Part shown: in pieces, positions 21,517-32,311 of the stretch | Layout: each line of letters opens with the position of its first letter | Numbering within the stretch: the first letter of the stretch is position 1 | Virus record (IMG/VR): IMGVR_UViG_3300045125_000065 | Location: 1-55,811 of that record | Reading direction: 5' to 3' (one strand) | From: a virus | DNA length: 55,811 nt | Translations under genes and position numbers: made by a program | Notes under the pieces: model-generated | Database searches by the model: none | Told to the model about the DNA's origin: nothing | Seen by the model: only the letters and a program-made list of their open reading frames with translations

Positions 21517-22509
21517 TCAACCGTAGTTTTCTGGGTTGTAATTCAAAATGAAGTCGGCAAGTGCTTGATTGGCTTCAGGCGATTGCTCGCCTGTGAACAA
21601 GCCTGGCAGAATGCGTTGCCCAAGTTTCTCAATGAGTTGATAGCCTTTTGCCTGGGACGTGCCTCCTGTACCCGTCGTGCCCCCTTGGGTAGCGCCAAGC
21701 AAAGAAAGAATCCCCGAAATTGCTGATAACGGCGATTGCTGATATTGCCCTTGTTGCCCCGGCCCTTTTAGCGTAACGGTAGTTGAAAGCGGCACTGAAT
21801 ATCCGCCTAACAATTTTGCGCTTTCAGATGCCACGCGCAACGGCGCATCAAGCAAGCTTTGCTCGTATGCCTGCCGTTCAGCGCCGGCTTTCGTCAAAGC
21901 GCCCGCACCGAGCAAACCATATTCTTGCGCTTTGCCGGCCAAGGAGCCTTGTGTTTCGGCCGCCTGTCTTTCAAGCTGGGCCTGATTCAACGCAGTTTGC
22001 AGCGCGGAGGAATACCCGGATTGCAGCGCGCCGGCTTGTTGGCCCGTTAGGTTGGCCTGAATATCGGCCATCGTTTGCCCGAGCGCGCCCGCGTAACGCT
22101 GGCTGCCGAGCCCGCCGCTGCCCACAAACCCGGCCTTCAAACCCGGCAGAATTGATCGCTGCACGTTTTGTTGCGACAACCGCGCCATTTCATCCACCAC
22201 CGACTGCGTATAGGGGTTCATGAACGACGAAATGCGTTCAGGCGTTATCCCTCGTGCAGCCGATGCGGCAGTTTGCTGCGCCGCAGAAAGTCCCGGCTGA
22301 TAAGCCGTAGCCGCGCCGGGCACGGCCGCATAACCTTGTTGTTGCAAAGGGTCAAACCCTGCAACCATCTGCTGCGGCGTGCGGCCCATCGCTTGCTGCC
22401 CAGCCTGCGCTAGGCCCGACAGATATTGCGTATAGTATTCCGGCGCAGTTGGGGCTGTGGTAGTCGTGGTAGTAATGTCTGGGAGCGGAGCCCCTTGGGT
22501 CAAAGACAT
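21517..22509 (-). CDS. Virion structural protein, 330 aa
   Basis: Intact. MSLTQGAPLPDITTTTTTAP, then PEYYTQYLSGLAQAGQQAMG and PYTQSVVDEMARLSQQNVQR; GSGGLGSQRYAGALGQTMAD; Gln/Ala-rich helices; the C-terminus QALADFILNYNPENYG. This pattern is seen in uncharacterised structural proteins of podoviruses placed next to internal virion proteins. AGGAG upstream overlaps the end of the 35-aa gene. Confidence 0.6.
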   Translation of the reverse strand: MSLTQGAPLPDITTTTTTAPTAPEYYTQYLSGLAQAGQQAMGRTPQQMVAGFDPLQQQGYAAVPGAATAYQPGLSAAQQTAASAARGITPERISSFMNPYTQSVVDEMARLSQQNVQRSILPGLKAGFVGSGGLGSQRYAGALGQTMADIQANLTGQQAGALQSGYSSALQTALNQAQLERQAAETQGSLAGKAQEYGLLGAGALTKAGAERQAYEQSLLDAPLRVASESAKLLGGYSVPLSTTVTLKGPGQQGQYQQSPLSAISGILSLLGATQGGTTGTGGTSQAKGYQLIEKLGQRILPGLFTGEQSPEANQALADFILNYNPENYG

Positions 22510-22511
22510 TG

Positions 22512-22619
22512 TTATCTCCTAAATTTCCGAGAACCCTTTAAATACTCCAAGGGGGATTTAGCCGGAGGCGGAAGGTCTTTAGGATGCGAAGACCGCGCGC
22601 GCGTTCTGATTTCGTGCAT
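22512..22619 (-). CDS. Small basic protein, 35 aa
   Basis: MHEIRTRARSSHPKDLPPPA followed by KSPLEYLKGSRKFRR. Intact frame filling the space between two virion genes. Its C-terminus (K-S-x-LEYL...basic end) repeats the C-terminus of the giant protein upstream (KSKNPLEYLALASGKGRRK). Confidence 0.5.
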   Translation of the reverse strand: MHEIRTRARSSHPKDLPPPAKSPLEYLKGSRKFRR

Positions 22620-22640
22620 TAAATCGCGGGCCACGTGCAG

Positions 22641-25600
22641 TCATTTCCGGCGGCCTTTGCCTGAAGCAAGCGCAAGATATTCGAGGGGGTTTTTCGACTT
22701 TGGCGGGATAGTGTGCAATCCGCCAGAGCGTTTGTGCTTACGGATTTCTTCTCTGAACTTGTCCAAGAGTTCCGATCCTGCTTTCGTTGATCCGTTGCCG
22801 AGCGCCGACACAATTTCAGCATCAAGCACATATTCACCATCTGCAAGCATCGCAGGGATATCATCAGACTGCCCATCCCCCGCGCCGGTTACTGCGTCGC
22901 CATGACGGAAATCAACTCGCATTTTGCCCGAATGGTGCACAACTATTTAATCCGCCGCCGGCAAATTTCCTGTATCGCGTTCCGGTTGCACCGCCCGCCG
23001 CCATCAATGGCGTCGCCAATCCGCCCGCAGCAAAGTTAGAAGTTTGGCTCAAAATATCGTCAATCTCATTCGGTTGGCCGTAATTAAAATAATTAGCCAT
23101 TGGCTGCTCCGTTGGTTGAGGCGCGAAGGAAGATTCGGGTTTAGCGTAACTGCTTGCCGCAACTTGGCTAAAAAACTGCTCAAGCGGGCCTTTAAACCCG
23201 CCTTTGCGCTGCTTGGTTTGCAAGAATAAATCAGGTGTCGGCGCCGCTGGGGTTGCAACAACCGCAGGCGTTGCCCTAAAACCCTGCATAAGGTCTGAGA
23301 ACCTCTGTTGTTGTGCCGCAGCCTGCGTTGCGGCTTGCTGACTAGCAAGCGCTTGCCCGACTCCAGCAATCTGCGAGCCCAATCCGGATTGCACGCCAGC
23401 TAATTGCTGTTGCAACCCTGTCTGAACGCCCGCGATCGTTTGCCCAAGCTGTTGTTGGCCGGCAGTAAGCTCAAGCATCGCTTGGTTGGTCGCGTTTTGG
23501 AACGACACGCCCTGCGCAACCAGATCATCTACGCGCTTGGCAAAGTCCTGCTGCAAATTGCCAATCTGCTTTTGAGTTTCTGCCGTGGCGGCTTGTTGCC
23601 CGGCCGCAAGCTGCGCCTGCCCTTGCTGCAATCCTGTAACCGACACGCCCAGGTTTTGCAGTTGGGATTGCGTAGCCGCTTGGTTTGTCGCTGCCGTGTT
23701 GCCAACCTTATCAATCGCGGCTTGCAAGGCGGCGTCAGAAGATTTCCCCGCGGCCGTGGCAGCATCAAATTCTTGTTTGAATTGCGATTTAACCTGGTCA
23801 AAATTCTGCCCGGTTTGCGCCGCAAAATCGGCGAGCTTTTGATCGGCCGTGGTTAGCTTATCTTGCAGCGATTGTTGCCCCGTCGTTAGTGCGCCAATCT
23901 GTTGCCCGACTTGCCCAAACTGCGCTTGTGTTTGCGCTTGATTAGCCTGCGCTTGCGAAGTAACACTATTGATCGCCGATTGCAGCGCCGCATCCGAAGA
24001 CGCCCCTGCCGCTTGTGCGGCGGCAAACTGTTGCTGAAACGATGCCTGCAAATCAGACAGCTTTTGCCCTGTGCTGGCTGAAATCTGCGCCAAAGCCTGA
24101 TCAATGTTCGAAGGCGTGCTGGGGGTCGGCGTCGGTGCGGGCGCAACAGCTGGGGCTGGCGTAACCGCGGGCGTTGGCGCAAAGGTCGCTGCTGGAGCCG
24201 GGGCCGCCGCAGGGTAGTTTCTTTTGCCGGAACGGGCGTAGCCGTTGGCGGCAAATCGTACATCAATCCTTAAGCGTTTCCGGGGCGGGCGTAGGAACCG
24301 GCGTAGCCGATGTTGGGGCAGCCGCCGCAGGCTGGCCCGTTGCAGGCGTAGCCAATGCCGGGGCTGGCGTCGTGGCTGCGGGCGGCGGCGCAAGCAAACA
24401 CCTCCACAGGCTTGGATACCGGCGGCGCAAAGTCACTGGCAATGCTGATTGGGGCGAACCCTTGAGCGCCTCCACCGCCACCTTCTTGACCGCCGACAAG
24501 TGCATATCCGGGGCCGGGGGTGGGTTGGTCAACGGAACCAAACTGGAATATGGATTGCAGCTTTCCGTCTTGATCTTGTTTGTAAGTACGAATGCTTGTG
24601 TCGTCAGGCAACACTAGGCGGTCTGCGCCCGTTGGGGTGTAGCTTGCAAGACAGCTGCGTTACCAAATCACGCAGCTGCGCATCGCTTAGATTTAACCGC
24701 TTGTTCTTTCGCTAACGGGGCAAGTTGGCCTACTTGCTTGTCAACAAAAGACTTAAATTCTGCGCTCGTAACGTCGGCTCCGAGCGTTTTCGCCGCGAGC
24801 TGCTTTTGCGTCGCGCTTTCCCAGCCTTCGCTTTCGCGCCCACTTCGGCATATTGGGCGCCCCCGAGCGCTGCATTGACTGCGTCAAGCCGGGATTTCGC
24901 CGTGCTGTATCCCGCGCTGCCGGGAGGAAGGGTATCTAGCTGTTGTTGATATGCGTTCCGCGCCGCAGCAAGGGATTGATATTCGCCCTGCGTTTTATCA
25001 ACACCGCCTGCCAGCCCACCTGCGTCAATGGTGGATTCCAGAAACGTCGGCATCTGCGCAGCAAACGTCGATTGCATGGCTGCTTGCTCGGCGTCCCGTG
25101 CATTGGCTGCGGCAACAATATCCTGCGCGCTAGGGGTTGTCGCAGGCGTTGCTGCAGGCGCAGCCGTCGCGGAGGCGGTTGTCGCGAGGGTCATGGCAGA
25201 CTTGACCGCGCTTGACGCGGCGGATGTCAGCGCGGCTTCAAGAGAGGTCGCGCCCCGTTACAGCTGCTGATGCCGCGCCCGACGCCGCGGAAGTAATGGC
25301 TTTGGCAAGTTCCGGGTTCAGGTCTTTTACAAAATCTAAACCTTTAACGGCAGCGCCGGCGCCCGCACTGGCCGCGCCAGCAGGGGCACCGCCGCGTCAC
25401 GTCGCCGCCAGTAATTGCCGACTTAGCCGCGCCCATAGCCGCGCCGGTTAGCGCTTCTGCCGCTGCCCCCGTTATTCCCGCTTTCGCAAGCTCGGCAGTT
25501 ACGTTACTAACCAACGGGCTCGCAATTGAACCAAGTCCCCCGGTAATCCCGCCCGTCAAAGCCCCCTTGCCAATGTCTCCACCTTGCAACGCAGCGAGCC

Positions 25601-25913
25601 CGCCGCCTGTGGTCGCGCCCGCAGCCCGCCGCGCCTGACACGCCACCACCTAATGCGCCGGCTAACGGCCCCATCCAAGGAGCCAACCTCAAGAGCAGGG
25701 GCCAAGTCCATAATGCTGAAGGATTTCTCAGCGGGACGAAGTACACCTGTTGGAACCATCAGCCCATACTCGGGCGAGTGTTGAACGTAAGGCGCTGCCT
25801 CCGCGAACATTTCTGTGGGACCGCCAAACGACCACAAGCGGCATATTGTTTTGAACGCGCGTAATCGCCTTGAAAGTGTACCCCTCCGGCAACGCCGCGC
25901 GCTGGCTCGGCAT
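22641..25913 (-). CDS. Giant Ala/Gly/Gln-rich virion protein, about 1090 aa (many frameshifts)
   Basis: Reconstructed from consecutive fragments: MPSQRAALPEGYTFKAITRV and EMFAEAAPYVQHSPEYGLMV; a glycine-rich hydrophobic domain (GDIGKGALTGGITGGLGSIA); DFVKDLNPELAKAITSAASG; LGADVTSAEFKSFVDKQVGQ; RLVLPDDTSIRTYKQDQDGK; a Pro/Ala linker; a long coiled coil with repeats (GQKLSDLQASFQQQFAAAQA and GQNFDQVKSQFKQEFDAATA); and the C-terminus DGQSDDIPAMLADGEYVLDA, which occurs at the end of other large phage virion proteins. At least eight one-base shifts. Probably an internal or tail-associated ejection protein; no enzyme motif visible. Confidence 0.6.
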
Positions 25914-25919
25914 AACGCA

Positions 25920-26600
25920 TTAGGAGTGGGCATACGCATTGCGCCAGTCTTGGCCCATGGCGGTCAGCGTTTGCTCGGGCAGCGAAGCGAATCCCGGAAC
26001 ATTTTGTCTAATAAAATCAGCAGATACAGTGGCAGGTTGAGCCAGAATGTTTCGGGCTACGTTTGCAACGTCATTTACAACTGTTCTTGTCCATGGGTTA
26101 TCCCCATCAACAGTTTCATATGTGACGTATGGCTTGAGTTGCGCAAGGTCTTCAAGAGTTTGACCTTTAGTATCAAGATCAAAACCTGCAAGCTGGCTTT
26201 TAAGATACGTTTTTGGAGCCTCGGCTGGAGGCTTGTAGTCAGGCATCTGGCTGACGATCTGCATATACTGGTTCTGCATCGCAGCCAATAAATTTGCTCG
26301 TTCGGCATCAGACGTTCTTGATGTGCCCCATCCAACCCCATGTTTATTCATGTGGTCTTGCCAGTTCCAGCCCACGATTTGTTCCCAAACCGGGTCGTTT
26401 GTTAAGCCCGGATAGAGAGATTTAGGCGGCGTAATAGGCTTTGCGGGCGCTGGCACAACAGCGGGAGCCTGTCTTGCAGCAATAGCCGATTTTGCTGCGG
26501 CTTGTTGCGCGGCGCGCTGTGCTGCCTCATATTCGGCTATCGGCACACCACTGCCATACCCGGCGCAAAAGTGGCTCTTTTCGCGGCCGGGGATTTTCAT
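25920..26600 (-). CDS. Virion-region hypothetical protein, 226 aa
   Basis: Start ATG at 26600 overlaps the preceding stop (TGATG). An Ala/Gln-rich helix (AAQRAAQQAAAKSAIAARQA), a proline linker, then LYPGLTNDPVWEQIVGWNWQ and ending FASLPEQTLTAMGQDWRNAY. Intact. Could also be the N-terminal part of the next gene, but stop and start are separated cleanly. Confidence 0.55.
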   Translation of the reverse strand: MKIPGREKSHFCAGYGSGVPIAEYEAAQRAAQQAAAKSAIAARQAPAVVPAPAKPITPPKSLYPGLTNDPVWEQIVGWNWQDHMNKHGVGWGTSRTSDAERANLLAAMQNQYMQIVSQMPDYKPPAEAPKTYLKSQLAGFDLDTKGQTLEDLAQLKPYVTYETVDGDNPWTRTVVNDVANVARNILAQPATVSADFIRQNVPGFASLPEQTLTAMGQDWRNAYAHS

Positions 26601-26889
26601 CAAGGTTTCCAGTAAATTTCGCCATAGTCAGTTCGTAGTTTTCCGCAGTCAGTTATTGATTGCGCCCGCCAGCGCCGCCGCCCAATCAAACCAGTTGTCA
26701 AATTGCTCCGGGATGGGCACAGCTTCGTTATTAAATAGCCCAATCGCAATTAGCCCATTACCCCCATTGCTTCCAATCTGTCGCTGCGGTTGGGATTTCT
26801 AGCTGCTGTTCGGCGTAAAGCTCAACCATAAGACTTGCCCACGACTCAAACGTATGAAATCGCGGGTCGTAAATCTCAGCTTGCGCCAT
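26600..26889 (-). CDS. Small virion-region protein, about 96 aa (two frameshifts)
   Basis: Starts MAQAEIYDPRFHTFESWASL in a TAATG overlap. A shift in the G-run at 26757-26763 leads to GLIAIGLFNNEAVPIPEQFD and NWFDWAAALAG; a second gives ITDCGKLRTDYGEIYWKP, ending in a TGATG overlap with the next gene. The FxxWxxWA pattern is typical of small podovirus tail-region proteins. Confidence 0.55.
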
Positions 26890-29104
26890 TAATAGCCCCG
26901 CACATCGCCAAAATCTGCGCTCACACAACAATCCGCTAAGCTGATAATTCCCCCCGGCCACATCAGACACAAACCTCAGCCGCAACTCACGCCGCTGTTC
27001 TTTCATGTCAATTTTGTTCGTCGTGGCGTCAAACTGATAAGCCTGCGAACCACGTCATCAGACTGCGCATATGGCCGGCCCACAACGAACAACGACATCG
27101 GGCCAGACAGAACAAAGTCAGGTTCTACGCGTTCCAGTCTCAGCCACCGGTTAGCGCCTTCAAGGGATAGTTCGCGAAGGGCCGCCTGTCACCAACCCCA
27201 AATCGCTCGTCTCAAAATAACTTTCGATGGCTGTAACGTTTTGCCCTTCGACCTCATCTGTGCCAATTTCGTGCTGGAACAATTTGATCTGATTGGGCGG
27301 GGTCGAAAAAATCAACGTTTCCGACAGGCTTGCCGTTGCCGCCGCGCTCATCACAATTATTTGGGCATAAATTGCTGTGACAGGCACCAAAAAGCCCGCG
27401 CCACTGCCGCCGAGGTTAAGGTTGCTTGCGCTCAGAATATTGCCAACCGCATATCCGGCACCAACGTTTACGATCGTAACCGCCGTTACCGCCCCGCCTG
27501 TTACAGTAATGTTGGCAGTCGCATTCGCTCCCATGCTATTGGTAAGCGGGACGTTAGAATAAACGCCATTTACATAGCCCGCGCCGCCCGTAATCGTGCC
27601 AAGCGTTTTTATGCCACTCGTCTGGACGGCTGTTACCGCCGTGCTGTCTGGAATATACCCCCGCAACAATCAAAGATACGCTGATCAAAGGGTCATACGT
27701 ATCAGAATACAAATATTGGCTGCCACTGATTATTGGATATGTTCCAGACGTTACCGTAGTCACCTCAGATGTTTGCCAATCTGCATTAACAGGGTAATGG
27801 AATACTTGGGAAAAATATCCTGCGCTTCTGCGTGCGCCTTGGGCAGATCCCGAGTCATACCATGTGTTTTCACGGACATTATAAATAATTGCATCCGGTA
27901 CATTCTGACGCATCCCCGCGCGGGTAATACCACCAGATCTCGCCAAATCTGGCACTTTTTACTTACCCAGATTTTTTGTCTCTGACTGTAATTCAGGTTG
28001 TCAAAGAAATAATTCTGGTTCATGTTGTTGGGGATTTCTTTAACAGTCCCGTTATAAAGCATGAACCTGTCCACGCCGCACCAATAATAGATGCCGTCGT
28101 ATTCAATTACTGACTGGCTGGAAATAATTGATGTTCTGGCTGCTGATAATGTCATAACGCCAGTATTGAGCCGGGGTGCCTTGACCGCCGATATAAGAAA
28201 CCCGAATCAGACTGTCGAGACTCCAGAACAGCCCAGACGGCGCATTTGACCCGCCACGCACAGGCAAGGCGGCAACAATCTTGCCCGAAGCGACGTTTGT
28301 TTCATTTGCATCTGCCGTCACCCAATCCTGGGCATTACCGGCCGAGCAATTCTTTATTAAGCCGTTATTGCCAAAAACAAACACGTAAGGATGCAGCACG
28401 ACAACACCGCCAGAGACAGCTGATGTTGTTCGCTAAAAGTGGATGTTGCTGCGCCAGTCCCAGTCGCGTTTTGAGACAACGTGATATTTACACCCGATAC
28501 TGCGGCGATCGTCGTTCCGGCCGCAATGTTTGCTCCGGTCATTGGTTTGCCCTACGCCAATCAATCGGATTGGCTGTCGCGACAGTGGCGGCCGTATTCC
28601 CTGCGGCCGTCGTCAGCGTGTCCGTAAAAACCCCGATCTGGCTCAATGATGTCCCGGTGATATCCCCGATCAAAACCGGCGTATTGGCACTGCTGTCAAT
28701 TGCGGCCAGGTTCTGCCCCGGATGCGCCAGCAAGGTGTTCAGCCCCGCGCCGGCGACATCATAAAACCCGTCAAACTGCCAAAGATTCAGAGCGGAGGCG
28801 GTAAAACTGGAAAGACTGAAATCTGTAACGCCGGCGCCGATGCCATTGTTATCAATCTGAAGATTTTGCAGACCACTACTATGTCCGGAAAATACTGATC
28901 CATGAGGCTATTCTGGGATGCAACCCAGATTCCGCGTGACGGGCCTTTGAATTCGCTGGAAATAACACGATATCCGCCTATTTTACGCGGGCGGCCGCGC
29001 TGAAACCTCACCCAGCGACCGTCATTGTAAAAATTCTTGTCCAGCACCGTGCCATCGCGTTGAATTCCTGGCTCGGTGTCCAATGCAAAAACTTTTGCGG
29101 TCAT
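26889..29104 (-). CDS. Nozzle-like tail protein, about 738 aa (many frameshifts)
   Basis: Starts MTAKVFALDTEPGIQRDGTV and LDKNFYNDGRWVRFQRGRPR, then repeated blade-like segments: LNLWQFDGFYDV, HPYVFVFGNNGLIKNCSAGN, SVIEYDGIYYWCGVDRFMLY, NVRENTWYDSG. The C-terminal part is beta-rich (GVYSNVPLTNSMGANATANI) and ends KIDMKEQRRELRLRFVSDVA...DFGDVRGY. The N-terminal beta-propeller-like content and position next to the adaptor resemble podovirus nozzle/stabilisation proteins (P22 gp10 analogues); this is inference. Confidence 0.6.
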
Positions 29105-30351
29105 GGGAACACGCCCCCTTGGACCCCGCCCGTAAAGACGCCTGTCCCCGTAATCGTGAGGCCGGTTGCATTCAGCCCGAATCGTTTGTTCCCAACAATG
29201 CTAATTCCAAATTCGCCGGCAATTGGCCGGTAAATGCCGTGAGACGGCTCCGATCCAAAACTCAACGATGGCGAGCCCACCGATCCATTAACCAGCGAAA
29301 GCGTCGTTGCCCCTGCGGCAACTGTATTCGCGTTGTAAATGTTTACCGAATCGCACAACAACGTTACCTGCTGCCCTGCGGGGACAATTGCGGTCGTTGC
29401 ACCGGCCACGCTGGTTTTAAAAGTTATGGTGAAATTTGCGACTGTGCCATCGGTTTGATTGGTTACGTAACACACCTGAACCGTTTGCGGCAGGATAATC
29501 GTTACGTCACCCGACAAAGTTCCTGTAAATTTCAGGATTGTGTTGGAGGCTTCAGCCGACGTGAGCGTATAAGTCCCGGATGTAACCGCCTTGGTAAGCT
29601 GGGAAAGTTGAACTGCGTGCTCTTGTTCAGCCCAACGGTATATAAAAAGCCGCCCCAGAACACACAATCACGCAGGAATCCGCTGGCTGCAACGAAATTG
29701 AGGCGCCCCCGTTGATCTGGTTGCCCCTGAAGTTGCAACCGCAAGCGTTCCTGTGCCGTTGTTGCGCAGCAACATGAACCAGTCGTCCGCCAAAGACCCT
29801 GCTGAAGTCAGCGTCAGCGTCCCTGCGCCGCCTGTCCAGACATATGCCTTGGCCCGATCCGACGCGACTGCCGTATAGTCAGCAAAAACGTTTGAACGGA
29901 ATATGCCGTATTGAGCGTATCGGCGATTGCCTTCAACCCGCTGCCCGCAAGCGCCGCAGCATCATTCGCTGACGATCCGACCCCGAATGCAATCAACCCT
30001 CAGGTTCCAGCTTCGCTGGCGTTGGTTTTGATATAGATATATTTGGCGGCGCCCGCAGCAACCGTAACTACTGGGTTTCCGCTGTAATCTTTAACAGTAA
30101 AAGTTTGTGCGCCCACATTACGGATTAGGCGCATCCCGACCAACGGATGCCTGGTTTGCAGGCGGCATGATCAAGGACAATCCGCCGCTTGCTGCGGTCA
30201 CATCCATGATCCGCGCAGCTACTGAAACCTCCCGTATCGTTTCCGTTTAACGGCCATTCGAGCGTCGTATCGGCTGAAATTGTGAAGCCGCGGTAGGAAA
30301 CGTCTGTGGGCTGGATCACGTTGCCCGTAAATGGCGAGACAAACTTGTCAT
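29101..30351 (-). CDS. Beta-rich tail protein, about 416 aa (frameshifts)
   Basis: Corrected start M(x)KFVSPFTGNVIQPTDVSY, then RGFTISADTTLEWPLNGNDT. Segments AARIMDVTA, GAAKYIYIKTNASEAGT, DRAKAYVWTGGAGTLTLTS and DWFMLLRNNGTGTLAVATSG follow. The C-terminal part TSGTYTLTSAEASNTILKFT resembles fibre shaft domains and overlaps the next start by 4 nt. Probably a tail hub or fibre-attachment protein. Confidence 0.6.
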
Positions 30352-31001
30352 GATTTCACCTTTAACTTTCAGGAATCGCGCCACGGCTCGCCTGTCGCCT
30401 GTCCGCGTCAGGTCTTCAACCTTCAGCATTTGCACGGCCTGCTGATATTGGGCCTGCCACATCTGAATGCGCTCATCGTTTTTCAGGAATGGCATGGCCT
30501 GCAAAAGCGTGCCATAAAGCATGGCCTGAGGCGCGTATTGCGTGAACCAGTTAGATTGATTGGTTGAGTCCAGCGGCTGCACGCGCTCGTAGTACAGCAC
30601 TTCGAATGAATAATCATCATCCGGCGTTGGCGCGATCATCCAGTGCGTATAGTTGTAATCGCAGTAATAAATTGGCGTGTCCGTTTGAGTTGGGTCAGGC
30701 CAGTATTCACGCAGGTATTCATATTTGCGCAGCAACACCGGCTGGCGTTTCCCGCCGACGGTCACATTCATGGAAACCGTCTTGCGCCATCTTGCTGGCT
30801 TATCAATGATGTTATTGCCCAACACCATTGCTGCGTTGGCTACCGCAAGGTTGCCAAGGAATTTGATATCGGCCAGAGCACCTGCTCGGCCAACATGATG
30901 AAGGTCGGGATTTTGGCGATTGTGGCTTGATCCGTGCGCTCCAGATACGTTTCCACGTCATCGACCAAACTGTCGTACGTCATTACTGCCGCTACGGTCA
31001 T
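30316..31001 (-). CDS. Head-tail adaptor protein, SU10-type (one frameshift)
   Basis: Start MTVAAVMTYDSLVDDVETYL, then ERTDQATIAKIPTFIMLAEQ; a one-base shift near 30870 leads to ADIKFLGNLAVANAAMVLGN. Then WRKTVSMNVTVGGKRQPVLL, REYWPDPTQTDTPIYYCDYN and HWMIAPTPDDDYSFEVLYYE. This matches adaptor proteins of the SU10/phiEco32 type that dock the tail to the portal. About 228 aa; the last residues overlap the next gene start. Confidence 0.75.
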
Positions 31002-31051
31002 AACGACACCTCTTAGTCACATATCTGAATTTTATGCCGTTTTAGCTCACG

Positions 31052-31412
31052 TTACGCGCTTCCATTCAGGCCATTTAGGCCGCGGCTGAAGTGCGGCGCA
31101 TCAAAAAGTTTGACGCCATTCCCGCCCCAGCTATTCATCGGATGAAGCGACTCCCAGAACGCCCCAAGCGGAGCCAGAATTGATTTTTCCTCCAACCGAG
31201 TTTCCCGTCTTTAAAGAAATTCAGGTCAATGGCCAAACGCTTAAGATGCAGAGAGTCCATCGTCTTGGATCTCCTGTCTTGATGATAGATTTCCTGTTGC
31301 TCCGGGCTGCGATACAACTCGCCTGCCGTCACCACAAAACCCATGCCCGCGCCTTCTGAACCAGTTTGGCCGCATCCAGCAGAAACGCTGCCTGTTCCGA
31401 TATCAAATTCAT
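31052..31412 (-). CDS. Endolysin, M15-type L-Ala-D-Glu/VanY-like peptidase (two frameshifts)
   Basis: Starts MNLISEQAAFLLDAAKLVQK; then VTAGELYRSPEQQEIYHQDR, the zinc motif SLHLKRLAIDLNFFKDGKL (SxHxxxxAxD), and after a second shift GAFWESLHPMNSWGGNGVKL and DAPHFSRG with the third zinc ligand. About 119 aa, normal for single-domain phage endopept­idases. No signal peptide, so it depends on the holin encoded just upstream; starts overlap (31409-31412). Confidence 0.8.
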
Positions 31413-31917
31413 CTTGCGCTCTTGATTTGGGCCAGCTTTTCCACACACCTTGATCCAAAGTACGCTCCAAATACGATGATGCCCCACTGTCCGAGCAGCG
31501 ATACGTAGGCTTCGTTGGCATTAAACCCGAACGCCGACATCATTGAAAACAGAAAATAGCCCACAAAGATCGCTATAAGCGCCATAGGGCGAATGTTTTT
31601 AGACAGCCAAGAGTCAGATGTCATGTCCGACATGCCAACGCGCCGTGACGTTGTTTTGCTCGTTCTGGATCAGGCCGGCTTCAATTTTGATTGCAGTCCA
31701 GATCCAGCCTTTTGTCCTCGAGCCTGATTTTCAGCAGTTCTCTTCATGCTCAAGCTCGAACTAGCTTGAGTCTCGTTAACCGATTCCGCGCTTGGCGGCT
31801 CGTTAACATCAACGCCTGTTTTTTCGCGAATCCAGTCCTGCCCTTTGGCAACAGCAGCGTTCGCCACTAGGCCTAAGCCTTGAGCCAGCAAGCGCCGGCA
31901 ACAAAGGCAGGAATCAT
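31409..31917 (-). CDS. Holin, GTA three-transmembrane type (several frameshifts)
   Basis: Corrected reading: MIPAFVAGALLAQGLGLVAN, AAVAKGQDWIREKTGVDVNE, a charged helix (FELEHEEN, LEDKRLDLD, EAGLIQNEQNNVTARW) and then DSWLSKNIRPMALIAIFVGY FLFSMM and QWGIIVFGAYFGSR. This is the order of the GTA_holin_3TM family (N-terminal membrane segment, coiled region, two C-terminal membrane segments). It forms the inner-membrane lesion that releases the endolysin. About 169 aa. Confidence 0.75.
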
Positions 31918-32139
31918 GGCTTGTCCTGTTTATGATCCAGCTTTTCAAAAAATCTGCTTGAGAATGGCTTTTACCTCAGTTATGTCCGCACGATAGTCAT
32001 CTTTTGCCACATATTCTTTTGGCAAATCCGAAATTGCATCTTCAAGTTTTTGCAGTTTGCGCGTAATTGAATTGAACACAAAAACGGCAAGAAACCCGGC
32101 GATACTGACTACCGCGTTGAACAACTGCTGGTTATCCAT
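31914..32139 (-). CDS. Membrane-anchored coiled-coil protein, spanin- or XhlA-like
   Basis: MDNQQLFNAVVSIAGFLAVF VFNSI is an N-terminal anchor; then KLQKLEDAISDLPKEYVAK and ITEVKAILKQIF form a helix. One T too many or few near 31960 shifts to EKLDHKQDKP, ending in an ATGA overlap with the holin. Type II membrane topology with periplasmic helix fits an inner-membrane spanin, but no lipoprotein partner was found. Confidence 0.6.
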
Positions 32140-32311
32140 TTAAAACTCTTGAGCTGTCTTAGCAAGGCGAGCCCGCTGGCCAAGTTTGCCGGGCTTTTTG
32201 GCAGCCGTTTCAAGCTTTTTGGCCGGGATAGTCTTGTCCTTCCTTGACGCCTAGAGCCTGACGAAGGGCCCCCGGTTTCTTGATAGCCTTGCCAATCCAT
32301 TTTTCACTCAT
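32140..32311 (-). CDS. Small basic protein, about 56 aa (one frameshift)
   Basis: MSEKWIGKAIKKPGALRQAL GVKEGQ, then after a shift TIPAKKLETAAKKPGKLGQR and ARLAKTAQEF. Lysine-rich with repeated 'KKPG' units; found in the virion or lysis regions of various phages. Probably nucleic-acid associated. Confidence 0.6.

Noticed and set aside
18413-31001. Gene decay (pseudogenised prophage) as the cause of the frameshifts
   Set aside because: Frames resume immediately with conserved sequence, gene order is complete, ends join exactly and errors favour homopolymers, which fits sequencing indels better.
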